From the IMG/VR virus record IMGVR_UViG_3300021959_000028, positions 1 to 64,000 of that record: a stretch of DNA of 64,000 bases; one strand, written 5' to 3'. This DNA is from a virus. Shown here piece by piece: positions 1 to 10,918 of the stretch (position 1 is the first letter of the stretch; each line of letters begins with the position of its first letter). A program made the position numbers and the translations under genes. The notes beneath the pieces are model-generated. The model saw nothing but the letters and a program-made list of their open reading frames with translations. It ran no database searches and had not been told where the DNA came from.

Positions 1-3000
1 CTTGATATCTTACAATATCTCCTGTGATATAGCCTTCAGATTCTGAAAAGATTCCTTTTAGTCTTGTTGGTATTTCGCTAGCGTTAGGCGAACCAATAGC
101 AAGATATTTTCCATCGTTACTTATTGCTATTCCTTTACCAAAGCTATCGTTTCTGTCAGTTACATATATAGTAGAAGACGGTTGTATTGTTCCGTCTGGG
201 TTTGTTTCTGGTATTCCGGAAGCAACTCTAGTAAAAAATTCTGCTTCAAATGCAGTGCCATCAACATTATTAAGTTCTATTGTTGTACTGTCAATAACAG
301 TTACTTCAAATCCTTTTGCTCGTCTTAAAATTGATACAGCTGAAAGATCGTCCCATGGTGTAACTGCACCATTATCAATCGTTTCTGATAGATATCTAAA
401 ATAAATTCTCTGTCCTGTAGTTAAGTTATGCTCGCTTGTTGTTGTTATTTGTAGAGGATTTGTTTGAGAAAATCCATTTACAAAATAATTTGAAGCACTA
501 CTTAATGTTGGCTCTGCAACAAAAACAGAACCTTCTGATGCTCGTCTATAAGTGTAAACTTTGTCTGCATTATAATCACTAGTTGCTAGTAATAAATTTC
601 TGCTATCGACTGCAAAAACATTACCAAATGTTTGTTCCTGATCTTCCGGAACGTCAGTTGGATTATTAATTAATTCTTGGTTTACAGAAAATATAGATTT
701 ATAATCAATAACTTGCCATTTATTATTAGTATCGTTATCTAACCAAATCTTTTGATCTTCATAAACTTTACTACCTAATAGTTTATTATAATCATCAGCA
801 GTTTTAGCTCTAACAGATCTAAATCTTGTAACAAATCCTAAAGTATCAGTTTCGTCTTCTAAGATAAGATCATTTGGCACAATTAATGTTGCACTATTGT
901 TATTAACTTTTTCTACTACATAAAATGCATTATTACTAGGAAGAATTCCGTTTATACCAATTATCTCACCTTCTTCAAAATCTACAGTAGTATCAAATCT
1001 TACCTGCACACCAGGAGTAGGACCATTTAAGATACTGTCTATTTCTGCGTTAAATGTTTCAAATGATCTAACTTGGTAATCTGATGGAACATGTTGTAGT
1101 ATATCCCATTTTGCTTCTTCGCCAGCAATCCATAAGTATGTGTTTAGAGGAATAGCGTTAATATCCGCTGTGAGAATATCGGTATTGTTAATAACTCTAA
1201 AGTTAATATCATCTTCATTAATGTATCCTGGAGATCTTAAAAACTTTGATGATTCTGATTTAACCGGAAACGGCTTATGGTTATAGTTTTTAGGTTTAGA
1301 ATATATATCACTCTCGAGCTTTCTATAGATTAAATCTGTAGAGTCTAATGGTATTTCGTCAACTAGTTCAATCGGTTGCGGACTTAGTCTAAATTTATTT
1401 TCGTCAAGTAAAAATTCTACCTCGTCATAATTATCAATTGATCCATAATGTCCAACTTTTATTGCCCATTCTTCATAAAATTCTAAGCTGTCTTTGTCTG
1501 CACTACTCAAAGCATCAAACAGTTTTGTAAGTACATTTTTTGTACCCTTGTCTGCAATCATTCCTTGATAGAATTTATATTGGCTTACATCATCATTTAT
1601 AATATTACTTAGATATTGTCTTTTTTGGTAGCCAATTAGATGTTGAGCAAGACGCTGCTGTTCAGAATCAAAATTATCACTGTCTAAATCATAGTAATCA
1701 GCAAACTGATTAATTTTATATTCAAAGTTTGGCATTAATCTAGATTCAGGACGACTATCTAGTCTTTCCCAATCAGATGATACAAAAGTATTAGATCCTG
1801 CAATATCTATTTTTGCAATGTAATAAAATTCTTTATATTTTACAATCGAACCAACGCTATAATCTTGGTATGTTTCCCATTCAGTTACTACTGCATCGTC
1901 GTATATAAATCCAGGAATATCTAAGCTACCATTCCAGTCGTCACTTCTGTATCCAGTAACTTTTATTCTTTCTTGTCTATACCCACTTGTAGGTTGATAA
2001 ATTACATCATTAAACACTGTTTGGTTGTCTAATAAAACTACATGTTCTTTTTGTATTAAAGGTAAAGATACACTGTATATTCCTACATCAGTATTAACTA
2101 CTTCTAATTCTAATTTATTTCCAGAAGAACGGTTAATCTTAATATTATTCTTGGCTAATTCTTTTCCATTAGCATCTATAAGACTATATTTGTAGAAATT
2201 ATCAAACACATTGTCTGATATCATATAATCTCTTTCAAATTTTATACTCTTAGCTAGAGGACTTAAACTAATAATAGTTCCTGCTGCCCAGTTCTGTGTA
2301 GTCCAGAAAAGAAATTCTTTTGAACTTAAATAGAAGTTTTCGATAGAATTTAAAGAACTATTATAGTTTTCAAAAATAAAACCTTGCGTTTCTAAATATT
2401 TTTGGTATCCTAATAGAAAATCTACAACTTCTTGCACAGTTTTAAGTAGAGTACCATACGGTAATTCTAAAACTTTATCACTAAATCCTCTTCTAAATAC
2501 TGCATCTCTTCCTCCTATTTGAGGTAAGAAAGGTAACTTAGCAAACTTAGTAGTATCAAGAGTAGAACCACTTACATGGCTTTCAGAACATCTATAAAAA
2601 CTATTGCTGTAACGAACATTTTGTCCCTTTACGTACTGTTGTCCATTGTCCCAATCTACAAAGGTTTCTGAAACTCCTCCTACATTAATTACAGGATCAG
2701 TTGATTGTATTATCGATTCGTAATACTTAAAAATAGGAAAAGTATCATTATATCCTCTAATAATAAATCCATACGATTGCTTTTCTACAATTACTCCTGA
2801 GTAATTAACAGTTTCAATTGGAGAAGTAGAGTTTAAAAATACTTGATAGTTTTCTTCAGGTACAAAAACATTTCCTTCGTTTAGAGGTGTGCGACTATCT
2901 AATATTAATTTAAATTTAGACTTTTCTGTAAATCCACCTACTTTTAATGATAGTTTATTTTGAACAGATTTTAAGCTTTCTTGATAAGCTTCATAACTAG

Positions 3001-6000
3001 TAGTAACATCATTTGCCATATAGTTGTAGACAAAATTTACAAGGCCGCTTGATATTACTCTTTCTTCAGCTACATAGGTATTTGGAAATACTAATTCGTT
3101 TAAGTTAATTGATTTTTGAGTTTCATTATAAACTACATTGCCTGCGGCATTTCGAGAAATTCTACTAATATCAAACCCTAGTCCAAAAATCTTATTAGGT
3201 TGATTTAATATCCATGATAACATCAAAGCAAATGGATATTCAGAACTTCTTCTCCATGCTGTTTCAACTGGTGTTTGATCTCCGTAGATAAACGGTTCAG
3301 ATGTATATCTTGCAATATAGTTTTTAGCATACTTACTAGCTAACGGACTAAGAAGTTTACCTTGACTATCGACTGGAAGGTGCTTTATAAGTCCCGGTCT
3401 TGCATATTGAGATTTAATGTAAGACTGCTTTCCAGGCTCTGCAATTTTTCCTTCTTCGATGTCTTTCCACATAACAATGTTGCCGCCTGTATAAGGTGCT
3501 GGTCCATATGCATCTTCCCACCAAGATGGTTTAATAGTAAATCCTAGCATCTCCCAAGGATGTGTGTGCGGACGATCAGTATCGTATGCTTCTTTGTATA
3601 CGTTTCTCCAAAAACCTTTTAATGGAACATCGTTTACTGAAGACATGTTTGTATAGTTATATGTAAAGCTATTGCTCGGCTCATAAAAGTTATTTTCAGT
3701 ATAAACAGGATCTCCAGCAATTTTTAACCATTCTGTAAAATCACTTATCATAGACTTGTCAAGACTGCTTTTAGAGAATTTTGTATTTCTAAAATCGCCA
3801 CCGACTAGTTCGTGTATGTCTAAAATTTTAGTATTATAATTTTGTTTGATATTGTTAAATATTCTTTTTTCAAACTCAAGGATTATATCATCGCGATAAT
3901 CATTATATGCCATCATAATACTACCGTCGTGGCCTTGTATTACAACTTTTGGATATTCAATTGTTACTGTTGTTTCTTCATCATTAAAGTCTGCAACTGA
4001 AACTGGCGTATTAAAGACTATCTTTCTTCCGTCGTCAGTAGTTTGAACTGTATAATTATTTTCTTGCTTAACTCCGTTTATTAAAACCGTAATTAATCTG
4101 TTTGGTACAAAAGAATGTATATTTCCTATGCCAAACACTGTTTTTTCTTTAGCTACTTTATAAGTGTCTACATTAGGAAGATAGGTTGTATCAATTTGTA
4201 GTTCTGGTCTCCATGCAGGATATAGTCCTAATTTAGTAGGAGTTGGAGGCACATAGCTTCCATCTGTTTTATCAAATTCAACAAGTTCAATAATATCGCC
4301 ACGTTGTTTAGTTGCAGTAACATTAACAAATCCATCTGAATTAAATGTATAATCTTGTCCGTGTACGAGTTGTCTTCCGTTTAAATAAACATAAACTGCT
4401 TTAGAAGAAAGATTTTCTAGAGTAAATACTTCGCTTAGTGCATAAAAACTGTTATTTTCAGTATATACTTCATAACTTTGTACTTTAAATCCCTTGTAAG
4501 GAACCATATCTGAGAAATAGAATGGATATGATTCAGTTTTATTAAAGTTTATATCTGTTAGAATAGCATCTAAATGTTCTTTAATACTTTTACCATTATA
4601 GTTCAAAGACGCTGCTGTTTGTAATAACTGTCTTTTAAACTTTGCATATTCTAACTTTCCAAATTTTATAGCATTAATTATATTAGATTTTTTATCGGTA
4701 ATATGATATAATGCTAAATTTAGAGGACCTGTATGCTGTACAAATCTTTTTCCATAACCGTCTACATCGCCTAAATCTCTAAGATTACTAAACCCTGGAA
4801 ATTCTGTACCAACATAACCGTTAACATCTTCAACAATGCTTTCAACATGATCAACTACTTCACCAAATGTAAAGCTTCTTATATTCTGGTTAAGTGGGTT
4901 TCTTTCTAAATTATGCGCAATTTCATAATAACCATTATCATTTTTTGGAGTGTCGCTGCTGGTCTTAATTCTAATAATATCGTTAGCTACTGTATCGTTA
5001 TAAAATCTAACGTATGCAACACCGCTAATACGAAGTAGCTCGTAATCATCTTTAAATATTTGTAATTTATTATTTTTATAAACAACAACTTTTAAATCAT
5101 TTAAGTCGCCGCTGCGATCATAACAATCTATTGGAAAGAAGTTTATTCGACCATCGGCTTCAGAAACGTATTGTGTAATTACTTTTTGAGCACTATTATT
5201 GTTTGCTTTTTTCCAACTGTTTTGTACAGAGAAATCTGTCCTAGATGAGTACTTTCTTAAAAATCCTACATCTGTTGATTTTTGGTACAACTCATTGTTT
5301 AACTGATATGTAAAACTGTCGGTTAAAAGATCGAAGTTAAAAATAATATCTCCGATATTTTCAATTGTTCTATAATCTAAAGGAAATCCTAATTCAGCAT
5401 CATCAGATTCTTCTGTTCCTTCTCTGTAAGAAAAGATTTTAGTTCCAGAAAAATTAGAAGCTTCATAGTATGTAGAGTCAACAAAACTGTATCCGTTATT
5501 ATCATAAAGTTCAAACAAAGGAGGTTGATTGGTTGTTGTTTTTTCTTGACAGTATTTCCAATCAGTTCCTGTGTAATAATAAAGTTTTCCTGCATTTTTA
5601 TTACCAGACTTAACTAAAACTACTTCATCTTCTAAAGGAAGAGTATCATCAGTTTCAATTAAACTAATTTGCGTATCATTTCCAATTTTTAAAAAGTTAA
5701 CACGATAAATTTTACCGTTAACCATTTTATCCGGATCAGCAGTAAACAAAATACGCATGTCTTGTGCAAGATCTACGCCGTCTATATTGTATCCTAAACT
5801 ACCTTCAATAGTACTAAACACGTCAGTAGTAAATGTATCAATAAGATCTACATCGCCCTTTGCATAAGATCCAAAATTAAATAATTTTAGGCCTGCTTCA
5901 AATTCTATAATAGGCCTTTTGGCTCTAGAAGTTTGATCAATGTCTGTAGCTGCTTCTCCATTATAAAAAGAAGATTTTTCAATTACATCTTTATGGAACC

Positions 6001-7372
6001 ATTTATTATATCTTGTCCAAGGATTTTTATCAATACTTGCTCTATTAATTACAATGTAATCTTTTACACCTGCATAGCTATTTGCATTATTAAATGGAAG
6101 TCTGTCAAATGCATCTGAATCGTAAGGAACAAATACTTCATCAGTGTAAGACGAAAGTATGTCTAACTCTTCTTCAGGAATAAGTTTAATTTCAGTACCT
6201 ACTCCTTCAACATACCATTCTCCAGTAGCATATTTTTCTGGAACTACTTCCCCGCCAAAATTTACTTTTAAACCGTTTGTAAGTTCTACAGAGTTACCAC
6301 TCTTGTATGTTTTCTTACCTAATATTTCGTTTTCAACATCAATAAAGCTAGCTTCTTCAATATCATATATTCTAAATAATCCGCTAGTATCAATAGCATT
6401 TTTGCTTACATAATAAAGTGTATCAGGCGCAGTTAAAGGAATCTTAAATTCTATTACACCCTTTTCTATATAAACAGTATCTCCGGTAATAGTATTACCT
6501 TCTCCGTCGGTATATTCTATACCTTGCTCATAAACACTTGATATATTTTCATCTGCTTCAAAAGTTAGAGATAGCTCTTGTTCGATTACAGTAGGACCGC
6601 CGTAATCAAAAGCTTCGGCATCAAACAATTCAACATCAAATCGTCCAGTACTAGTTACTTCTTTATTTTCATAAACAACAACTGCATCGCCTGGTAAAAA
6701 GGTTCTATTAACTGCAAATGCAATTGGATGACCAGGACAATCAATTTCAAATCTATATGTCTGACCTCTATAAAGTTTTAAAGTAGGATTAGGAGTAAAT
6801 CCTGGAGGGCTAAATTTATAAACAGTATTATCGTCTTGAACTTCAGTAGTTACTGAATATGTACTAACAATTTCTGTAGTTTGACCAAAAACGTTTACAG
6901 TTTGTGGACCATTTGGCAGCCAATAATACTCACGAAAATTTACAAACTTATCCCAATCAATTGCTGGATCCCAAGAATAGTATTCTTGACTGTTTAAAAG
7001 ACTTTGATTACTAACAGTGCCATTAAAAGAACTTATTTGGTTTATTAAATCAGTATAATCTTTATGGAATAATACATTATCTAAATCATCAACTACTACA
7101 GCCGCAGGTTCTAATTGTCTATTTTGACGCTGTATAGTAACATCTTCTACATAAGAATCTGACGGTTTATAACTTTTTGCAGTTTTTCTTCCGTAAAACG
7201 CATTGATCTTTTCTGCAACACCAGGTTGTATCAATTGGTCTATTGTGCTTGAAAGAAATTTTTCATTAGTTTTTGTCCTAAAGTATTTAGGTAAAAAGAC
7301 AGAACTTTTTCTTTTGCCGGTGTTGTCTCCTGCTGGAAGAGGAAAATCGTTTTGATCGTCGTTGTAAGCCAT
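1..7372 (-). CDS. Giant baseplate/virion structural protein in gp7 position, partial (C-terminus off left edge)
   Basis: The frame starts at an ATG ending at 7372 and stays open to position 1, giving at least 2457 residues with the C-terminus missing. The start overlaps the gp6 stop by one base (TAATG), so it is translationally coupled to gp6. The N-terminus reads MAYNDDQNDFPLPAGDN. Around residues 190-220 a segment with LYRGQTYRFEIDCPGHPIAF resembles the cupredoxin-like or Ig-like modules of large marine phage structural proteins. The visible C-terminal part contains HNLTTGQRIYF and FGKGIAISNDGKYLAIGSP, the latter like an FG-GAP/beta-propeller blade. In T4 the gene after gp6 is gp7, a baseplate wedge protein of 1032 residues, and marine T4-like phages often have an oversized protein here. 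I infer a wedge or peripheral baseplate role from synteny only; sequence similarity to gp7 was not established. Confidence 0.75.
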   Translation of the reverse strand, partial: MAYNDDQNDFPLPAGDNTGKRKSSVFLPKYFRTKTNEKFLSSTIDQLIQPGVAEKINAFYGRKTAKSYKPSDSYVEDVTIQRQNRQLEPAAVVVDDLDNVLFHKDYTDLINQISSFNGTVSNQSLLNSQEYYSWDPAIDWDKFVNFREYYWLPNGPQTVNVFGQTTEIVSTYSVTTEVQDDNTVYKFSPPGFTPNPTLKLYRGQTYRFEIDCPGHPIAFAVNRTFLPGDAVVVYENKEVTSTGRFDVELFDAEAFDYGGPTVIEQELSLTFEADENISSVYEQGIEYTDGEGNTITGDTVYIEKGVIEFKIPLTAPDTLYYVSKNAIDTSGLFRIYDIEEASFIDVENEILGKKTYKSGNSVELTNGLKVNFGGEVVPEKYATGEWYVEGVGTEIKLIPEEELDILSSYTDEVFVPYDSDAFDRLPFNNANSYAGVKDYIVINRASIDKNPWTRYNKWFHKDVIEKSSFYNGEAATDIDQTSRAKRPIIEFEAGLKLFNFGSYAKGDVDLIDTFTTDVFSTIEGSLGYNIDGVDLAQDMRILFTADPDKMVNGKIYRVNFLKIGNDTQISLIETDDTLPLEDEVVLVKSGNKNAGKLYYYTGTDWKYCQEKTTTNQPPLFELYDNNGYSFVDSTYYEASNFSGTKIFSYREGTEESDDAELGFPLDYRTIENIGDIIFNFDLLTDSFTYQLNNELYQKSTDVGFLRKYSSRTDFSVQNSWKKANNNSAQKVITQYVSEADGRINFFPIDCYDRSGDLNDLKVVVYKNNKLQIFKDDYELLRISGVAYVRFYNDTVANDIIRIKTSSDTPKNDNGYYEIAHNLERNPLNQNIRSFTFGEVVDHVESIVEDVNGYVGTEFPGFSNLRDLGDVDGYGKRFVQHTGPLNLALYHITDKKSNIINAIKFGKLEYAKFKRQLLQTAASLNYNGKSIKEHLDAILTDINFNKTESYPFYFSDMVPYKGFKVQSYEVYTENNSFYALSEVFTLENLSSKAVYVYLNGRQLVHGQDYTFNSDGFVNVTATKQRGDIIELVEFDKTDGSYVPPTPTKLGLYPAWRPELQIDTTYLPNVDTYKVAKEKTVFGIGNIHSFVPNRLITVLINGVKQENNYTVQTTDDGRKIVFNTPVSVADFNDEETTVTIEYPKVVIQGHDGSIMMAYNDYRDDIILEFEKRIFNNIKQNYNTKILDIHELVGGDFRNTKFSKSSLDKSMISDFTEWLKIAGDPVYTENNFYEPSNSFTYNYTNMSSVNDVPLKGFWRNVYKEAYDTDRPHTHPWEMLGFTIKPSWWEDAYGPAPYTGGNIVMWKDIEEGKIAEPGKQSYIKSQYARPGLIKHLPVDSQGKLLSPLASKYAKNYIARYTSEPFIYGDQTPVETAWRRSSEYPFALMLSWILNQPNKIFGLGFDISRISRNAAGNVVYNETQKSINLNELVFPNTYVAEERVISSGLVNFVYNYMANDVTTSYEAYQESLKSVQNKLSLKVGGFTEKSKFKLILDSRTPLNEGNVFVPEENYQVFLNSTSPIETVNYSGVIVEKQSYGFIIRGYNDTFPIFKYYESIIQSTDPVINVGGVSETFVDWDNGQQYVKGQNVRYSNSFYRCSESHVSGSTLDTTKFAKLPFLPQIGGRDAVFRRGFSDKVLELPYGTLLKTVQEVVDFLLGYQKYLETQGFIFENYNSSLNSIENFYLSSKEFLFWTTQNWAAGTIISLSPLAKSIKFERDYMISDNVFDNFYKYSLIDANGKELAKNNIKINRSSGNKLELEVVNTDVGIYSVSLPLIQKEHVVLLDNQTVFNDVIYQPTSGYRQERIKVTGYRSDDWNGSLDIPGFIYDDAVVTEWETYQDYSVGSIVKYKEFYYIAKIDIAGSNTFVSSDWERLDSRPESRLMPNFEYKINQFADYYDLDSDNFDSEQQRLAQHLIGYQKRQYLSNIINDDVSQYKFYQGMIADKGTKNVLTKLFDALSSADKDSLEFYEEWAIKVGHYGSIDNYDEVEFLLDENKFRLSPQPIELVDEIPLDSTDLIYRKLESDIYSKPKNYNHKPFPVKSESSKFLRSPGYINEDDINFRVINNTDILTADINAIPLNTYLWIAGEEAKWDILQHVPSDYQVRSFETFNAEIDSILNGPTPGVQVRFDTTVDFEEGEIIGINGILPSNNAFYVVEKVNNNSATLIVPNDLILEDETDTLGFVTRFRSVRAKTADDYNKLLGSKVYEDQKIWLDNDTNNKWQVIDYKSIFSVNQELINNPTDVPEDQEQTFGNVFAVDSRNLLLATSDYNADKVYTYRRASEGSVFVAEPTLSSASNYFVNGFSQTNPLQITTTSEHNLTTGQRIYFRYLSETIDNGAVTPWDDLSAVSILRRAKGFEVTVIDSTTIELNNVDGTAFEAEFFTRVASGIPETNPDGTIQPSSTIYVTDRNDSFGKGIAISNDGKYLAIGSPNASEIPTRLKGIFSESEGYITGDIVRYQ

Positions 7373-10300
7373 TAGTAACTAAAGCCTCCACTGCTGCTTA
7401 AATTTGTGTTGGATGGTGAGCTTTGCAATCCTGTTGTATTTGTAATTGAACTTTGTGTTACAACATTTCCGCTAGCCTGTATTTTTGAAGCTGTTATTTC
7501 GTCAATTATCTCAACATCAGTAACTGTTGCTCCATTAATAAAAATCTCATCTGCTTCTGATTTAATTTCAAATAAACTACCGAAGCTTTGAGAAACTTGA
7601 TTAGGAACAATAATAAAACTTACTATATCCGGTGATGCGTAGTTAATTACATATGTTGCCATTTCCTGGAAGTAAAATGTATCACCAAATTCCCAATTTT
7701 CTAAAGCAAAAAATTGATTTATAGCTTCAATTACCCTAGTTTTAATATCGTTATTATTTAAAACAACTTCGCTGTTTTTAACAACTTTAAAAGTTGCTTG
7801 TAAATCTTCGTTTGCTTTTGGACCAAATAACACTTTATATTTAACTGGATGATATATTACATCATCGCTAAGTGATTTGATTTTATTAATTTCTTGTCCA
7901 TATGATCTAAATATTTCATCTGAGCTAGGAGGTAATGGTTTGCTGTTTAGCGTTCCTTTAAGCCAATTTCTATAATTTAAATCATAATTTTTACTTAAAA
8001 TATAAGTATCGATAATATTACTTGCACTAGGATCTATACGGCTGTTGTCGTCAGCAGCATGTACGTAATGGAACTTTAACTTGTCTCTTCCGATCCTTGC
8101 TTTATAGCCATTTTCTGATTCTAAACTGTTAGTAGTTTTATTATATTTTAAGAAATAATCATCGCCATAAAAATAAAAAATTGCACCATCGTTGTAAGAG
8201 CTTTGTGGCATCGGTAATGGTAATTCGTTATAAATGTATATGTCTAATTTAGATTTGTCAACATATCTATAATCCTCAGTACCTGCTTGTGTTTTATATT
8301 TTTCTAAGAAAATATATTTCTCATTAACTGGTATATTATTCTCAGCTACGATGTCAAAGAAAATTTCAGGATTGTCAACTACTCCATCTGAATCGTTATC
8401 GTAAAAACCTACTTGAATTTTTGTACTATCGACATAGTTGTCAGGATCTCTGTATTCTTCAAGTATTTCCCAATCATAATCCAACGACAGCGCACCTGTA
8501 TTTGCAGATCCAGGGATTGTGTTAATATTTAAAACTGTAATTCTATCTTTAACAATTTTTCCTGTTCTATTATCATAAATTTTATCACCACTATCGAAAT
8601 AAAATTTAATTTCTTCGTCACTTTCAAAAATGTAACGCATGCTTCTTCGAGTTATAGTATAAGTTTCGCCATTAGTTTCAAACAGTAATAGCCAACTAGA
8701 GTCTAGATTTTGACCGCTAGTATCACCTGAAAATCCTAAACTAAACTCATTTTTTGACAAGTTGACGTTTGTAATAACTTTCCATTGTCTATCATTTACG
8801 TCATATCTTAGTCCAAACTCGTTATAAGCAAAAGCTTGATCTATCATTTGAATTTTTACATCGTCAGTTACTGCCTTTACGATTGGTGGAATAATTTGTA
8901 CTAAAGTAGCATATACATCATCATTTAATGCTTGTGGTATCTTATCACTTAAAATAATTCCGCCAGCGCCGCTAAGAGCCTGTGTGTCGTTGCCAGTGCC
9001 GACTACTTGTATTACTTTCGTCCAAATATAAGTTTTTCCTCCTTGAGGCAAACTTCCTGTGTACTGAACTAAATTGTTATTTTCATCAAAGTAGTATCCT
9101 GAGGGTGGTTGAAATTTAAGAAGAGCATCAGCTTCAATAAATCTAAGATTATTTGCAGTAAATGATCCTACACTGTATGCTTCGCCGTCTGGGTCTGTCA
9201 CATATCCTTTGAAATTGTTTGTATCTTCTTGTGATACTATCCATTTTGGTAAAAGGTCAACAGTGCTAATTTCAGGATATTTTTCATAATAGTAATTTTT
9301 AACAGATGCATTACCTAGAAGAGACTGAACTTCGTTGACAATAACTCCTTCAATGTCTGTTTGTGTACTAAAACTAAATGATGTTTTCTTTGTAAAAAAT
9401 TCTTTATAAATTACACCGTCATTACCATATAGATTGGTTGTAGAATACTTTCCTGTTGCATCTCTAAGATCAAAATATCTGCTTATTCCGCTTGATATTC
9501 TATTAACACTTTTTGTCTTGATTACATCTTGACTTACGCCTAAAGGACCAAGATTATAATCTTCTCCTGTAACTAATCGATTCTGTGTATAATACGTGCT
9601 CGGAGCGTTGCTCTTAATACTATTATTAGTTTCGCTTGTAGCACTATTTGAAACAGTGTACTGAAGACCTAGTGTAAATGTTATAGTTTGTACTTGTCCA
9701 CTTTTTGAAAGATAAGGAACATCAATAGTAATGTTTTGCATTGATCTAGGAGAAATTATCATTGCTCTATTAGCACTAGTTCTAAAGTATGCTCTATAAT
9801 TTCCGCTAGGTAAATTTCCAAAAACACCATCACTAAAAATAAGATTTATTCTATCGTCTGCACGAGTTTGCACAGCATAAACTGTTCTAATACCTTTATT
9901 AATACTGTTGTATATAATGTTATTGCCTTCAACAGCATCAACTTTTGTCCATAATTCGTTTTCGTTTCCGTTTGAATCTAATTCAAACAACCAAACATCT
10001 GAATTGTTAATATTTGGAGTGTCAATTGCAACTGTTTGATTTGGTGTTGGATTGGTTACGTTAAAGTTACCATTTTCTAAAACACCTTGTCTAAAATGCA
10101 TAAAGAATCCAGTATTAGAACTACTTGCACCTTGTCCGTCATCTCTATATAAAAAGCTAAAATTATTTCCAGGAACAGGAGGTTCTTCAACTATATTTCC
10201 ATCTTCGATTGTTGAACTAACTACTTGGAATCGTGTATTTCTGCCTTCAATCGGTTTTTGAAAGTTGTATGCTGGAACATCTGTATTAATTCCGTTAACA

Positions 10301-10863
10301 CGATATTGTGATGTTGGAACACCTGAAATATTTTCAAGTTTCACCGGACGTCCAAAAACATTAATAGCAGGAAGACTAGTATTAACAATTCTAATAGTTT
10401 GTTCTAGCCAGTTACTATTAGCTGCATCATTCCAAACTACGGTTTGTCCTCTAAGGTTAACACCGTTGCTGTCAATAACATCTTCTGTAGTTTTGACACT
10501 TAGCACTTTTAGCAAGCCGTTTGCTGTTTGATTACGTTTAGGGTTATAGGAAAGCAATCTTGCTAAACGTAATATACTTTCTCGGCGTTCTGCTAATTCG
10601 AGATAATTTTCTCTTGAATTAAGGTCAATCCTGTAACTTAAATTCTGACCTAAGAAAGAAATTAAATCAATTAATGCTAGGTATTCTGAACTTTCAATAT
10701 AATCGTTAAAATCTTCAGGATAATTTTCTCGAAGATATGCAATCATAGTTCTTCTTAAATTATCAAAATCGTAACTTTGAAATTCTGCGTTTCTAAATGA
10801 TTGGTAAATGCGTTTCCAATCTTCAGCTACTAGCAGTCTGTTTTGTCTATCTGTAATCGACAT
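7372..10863 (-). CDS. 6: Baseplate wedge subunit gp6
   Basis: This is the 1163-residue baseplate wedge protein, homologous to T4 gp6, which forms the inner baseplate ring with gp25 and gp53. The N-terminal region (about residues 20-95) has the family pattern with YDFDNLRRTMIAYLRENYP and ALIDLISFLGQNLSYRID. The C-terminal 150 residues (GPKANEDLQATFKV, then WEFGDTFYFQEMATYVINY) look like the conserved baseplate J-like part. It is much longer than T4 gp6 (660 residues), the extra length lying in a beta-rich middle, as in other marine T4-like phages. It follows gp25 after a gap of about 50 bp holding a late-promoter-like motif, and its stop overlaps the start of the next gene. Confidence 0.9.
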   Translation of the reverse strand: MSITDRQNRLLVAEDWKRIYQSFRNAEFQSYDFDNLRRTMIAYLRENYPEDFNDYIESSEYLALIDLISFLGQNLSYRIDLNSRENYLELAERRESILRLARLLSYNPKRNQTANGLLKVLSVKTTEDVIDSNGVNLRGQTVVWNDAANSNWLEQTIRIVNTSLPAINVFGRPVKLENISGVPTSQYRVNGINTDVPAYNFQKPIEGRNTRFQVVSSTIEDGNIVEEPPVPGNNFSFLYRDDGQGASSSNTGFFMHFRQGVLENGNFNVTNPTPNQTVAIDTPNINNSDVWLFELDSNGNENELWTKVDAVEGNNIIYNSINKGIRTVYAVQTRADDRINLIFSDGVFGNLPSGNYRAYFRTSANRAMIISPRSMQNITIDVPYLSKSGQVQTITFTLGLQYTVSNSATSETNNSIKSNAPSTYYTQNRLVTGEDYNLGPLGVSQDVIKTKSVNRISSGISRYFDLRDATGKYSTTNLYGNDGVIYKEFFTKKTSFSFSTQTDIEGVIVNEVQSLLGNASVKNYYYEKYPEISTVDLLPKWIVSQEDTNNFKGYVTDPDGEAYSVGSFTANNLRFIEADALLKFQPPSGYYFDENNNLVQYTGSLPQGGKTYIWTKVIQVVGTGNDTQALSGAGGIILSDKIPQALNDDVYATLVQIIPPIVKAVTDDVKIQMIDQAFAYNEFGLRYDVNDRQWKVITNVNLSKNEFSLGFSGDTSGQNLDSSWLLLFETNGETYTITRRSMRYIFESDEEIKFYFDSGDKIYDNRTGKIVKDRITVLNINTIPGSANTGALSLDYDWEILEEYRDPDNYVDSTKIQVGFYDNDSDGVVDNPEIFFDIVAENNIPVNEKYIFLEKYKTQAGTEDYRYVDKSKLDIYIYNELPLPMPQSSYNDGAIFYFYGDDYFLKYNKTTNSLESENGYKARIGRDKLKFHYVHAADDNSRIDPSASNIIDTYILSKNYDLNYRNWLKGTLNSKPLPPSSDEIFRSYGQEINKIKSLSDDVIYHPVKYKVLFGPKANEDLQATFKVVKNSEVVLNNNDIKTRVIEAINQFFALENWEFGDTFYFQEMATYVINYASPDIVSFIIVPNQVSQSFGSLFEIKSEADEIFINGATVTDVEIIDEITASKIQASGNVVTQSSITNTTGLQSSPSNTNLSSSGGFSY

Positions 10864-10885
10864 CCGGCTTTCCTTGTATTATATT

Positions 10886-10918
10886 ATATTTATGAGTTTT
10901 GATAATATGCGTATTTAA
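10886..10918 (-). promoter_or_regulatory. Late-promoter-like motifs upstream of gp6
   Basis: On the minus strand TTAAATAC (10911-10918) and ATAAATAT (10886-10893) lie 23-55 bp upstream of the gp6 ATG. Both match the late motif repeated through this window. The first overlaps the end of gp25. A GGAAAG ribosome-binding site precedes the ATG. Confidence 0.5.

Noticed and set aside
3362-6413. Short plus-strand frames at 3362, 5933 and 6159
   Set aside because: They are opposite the continuous giant minus-strand gene and have no ribosome-binding sites.
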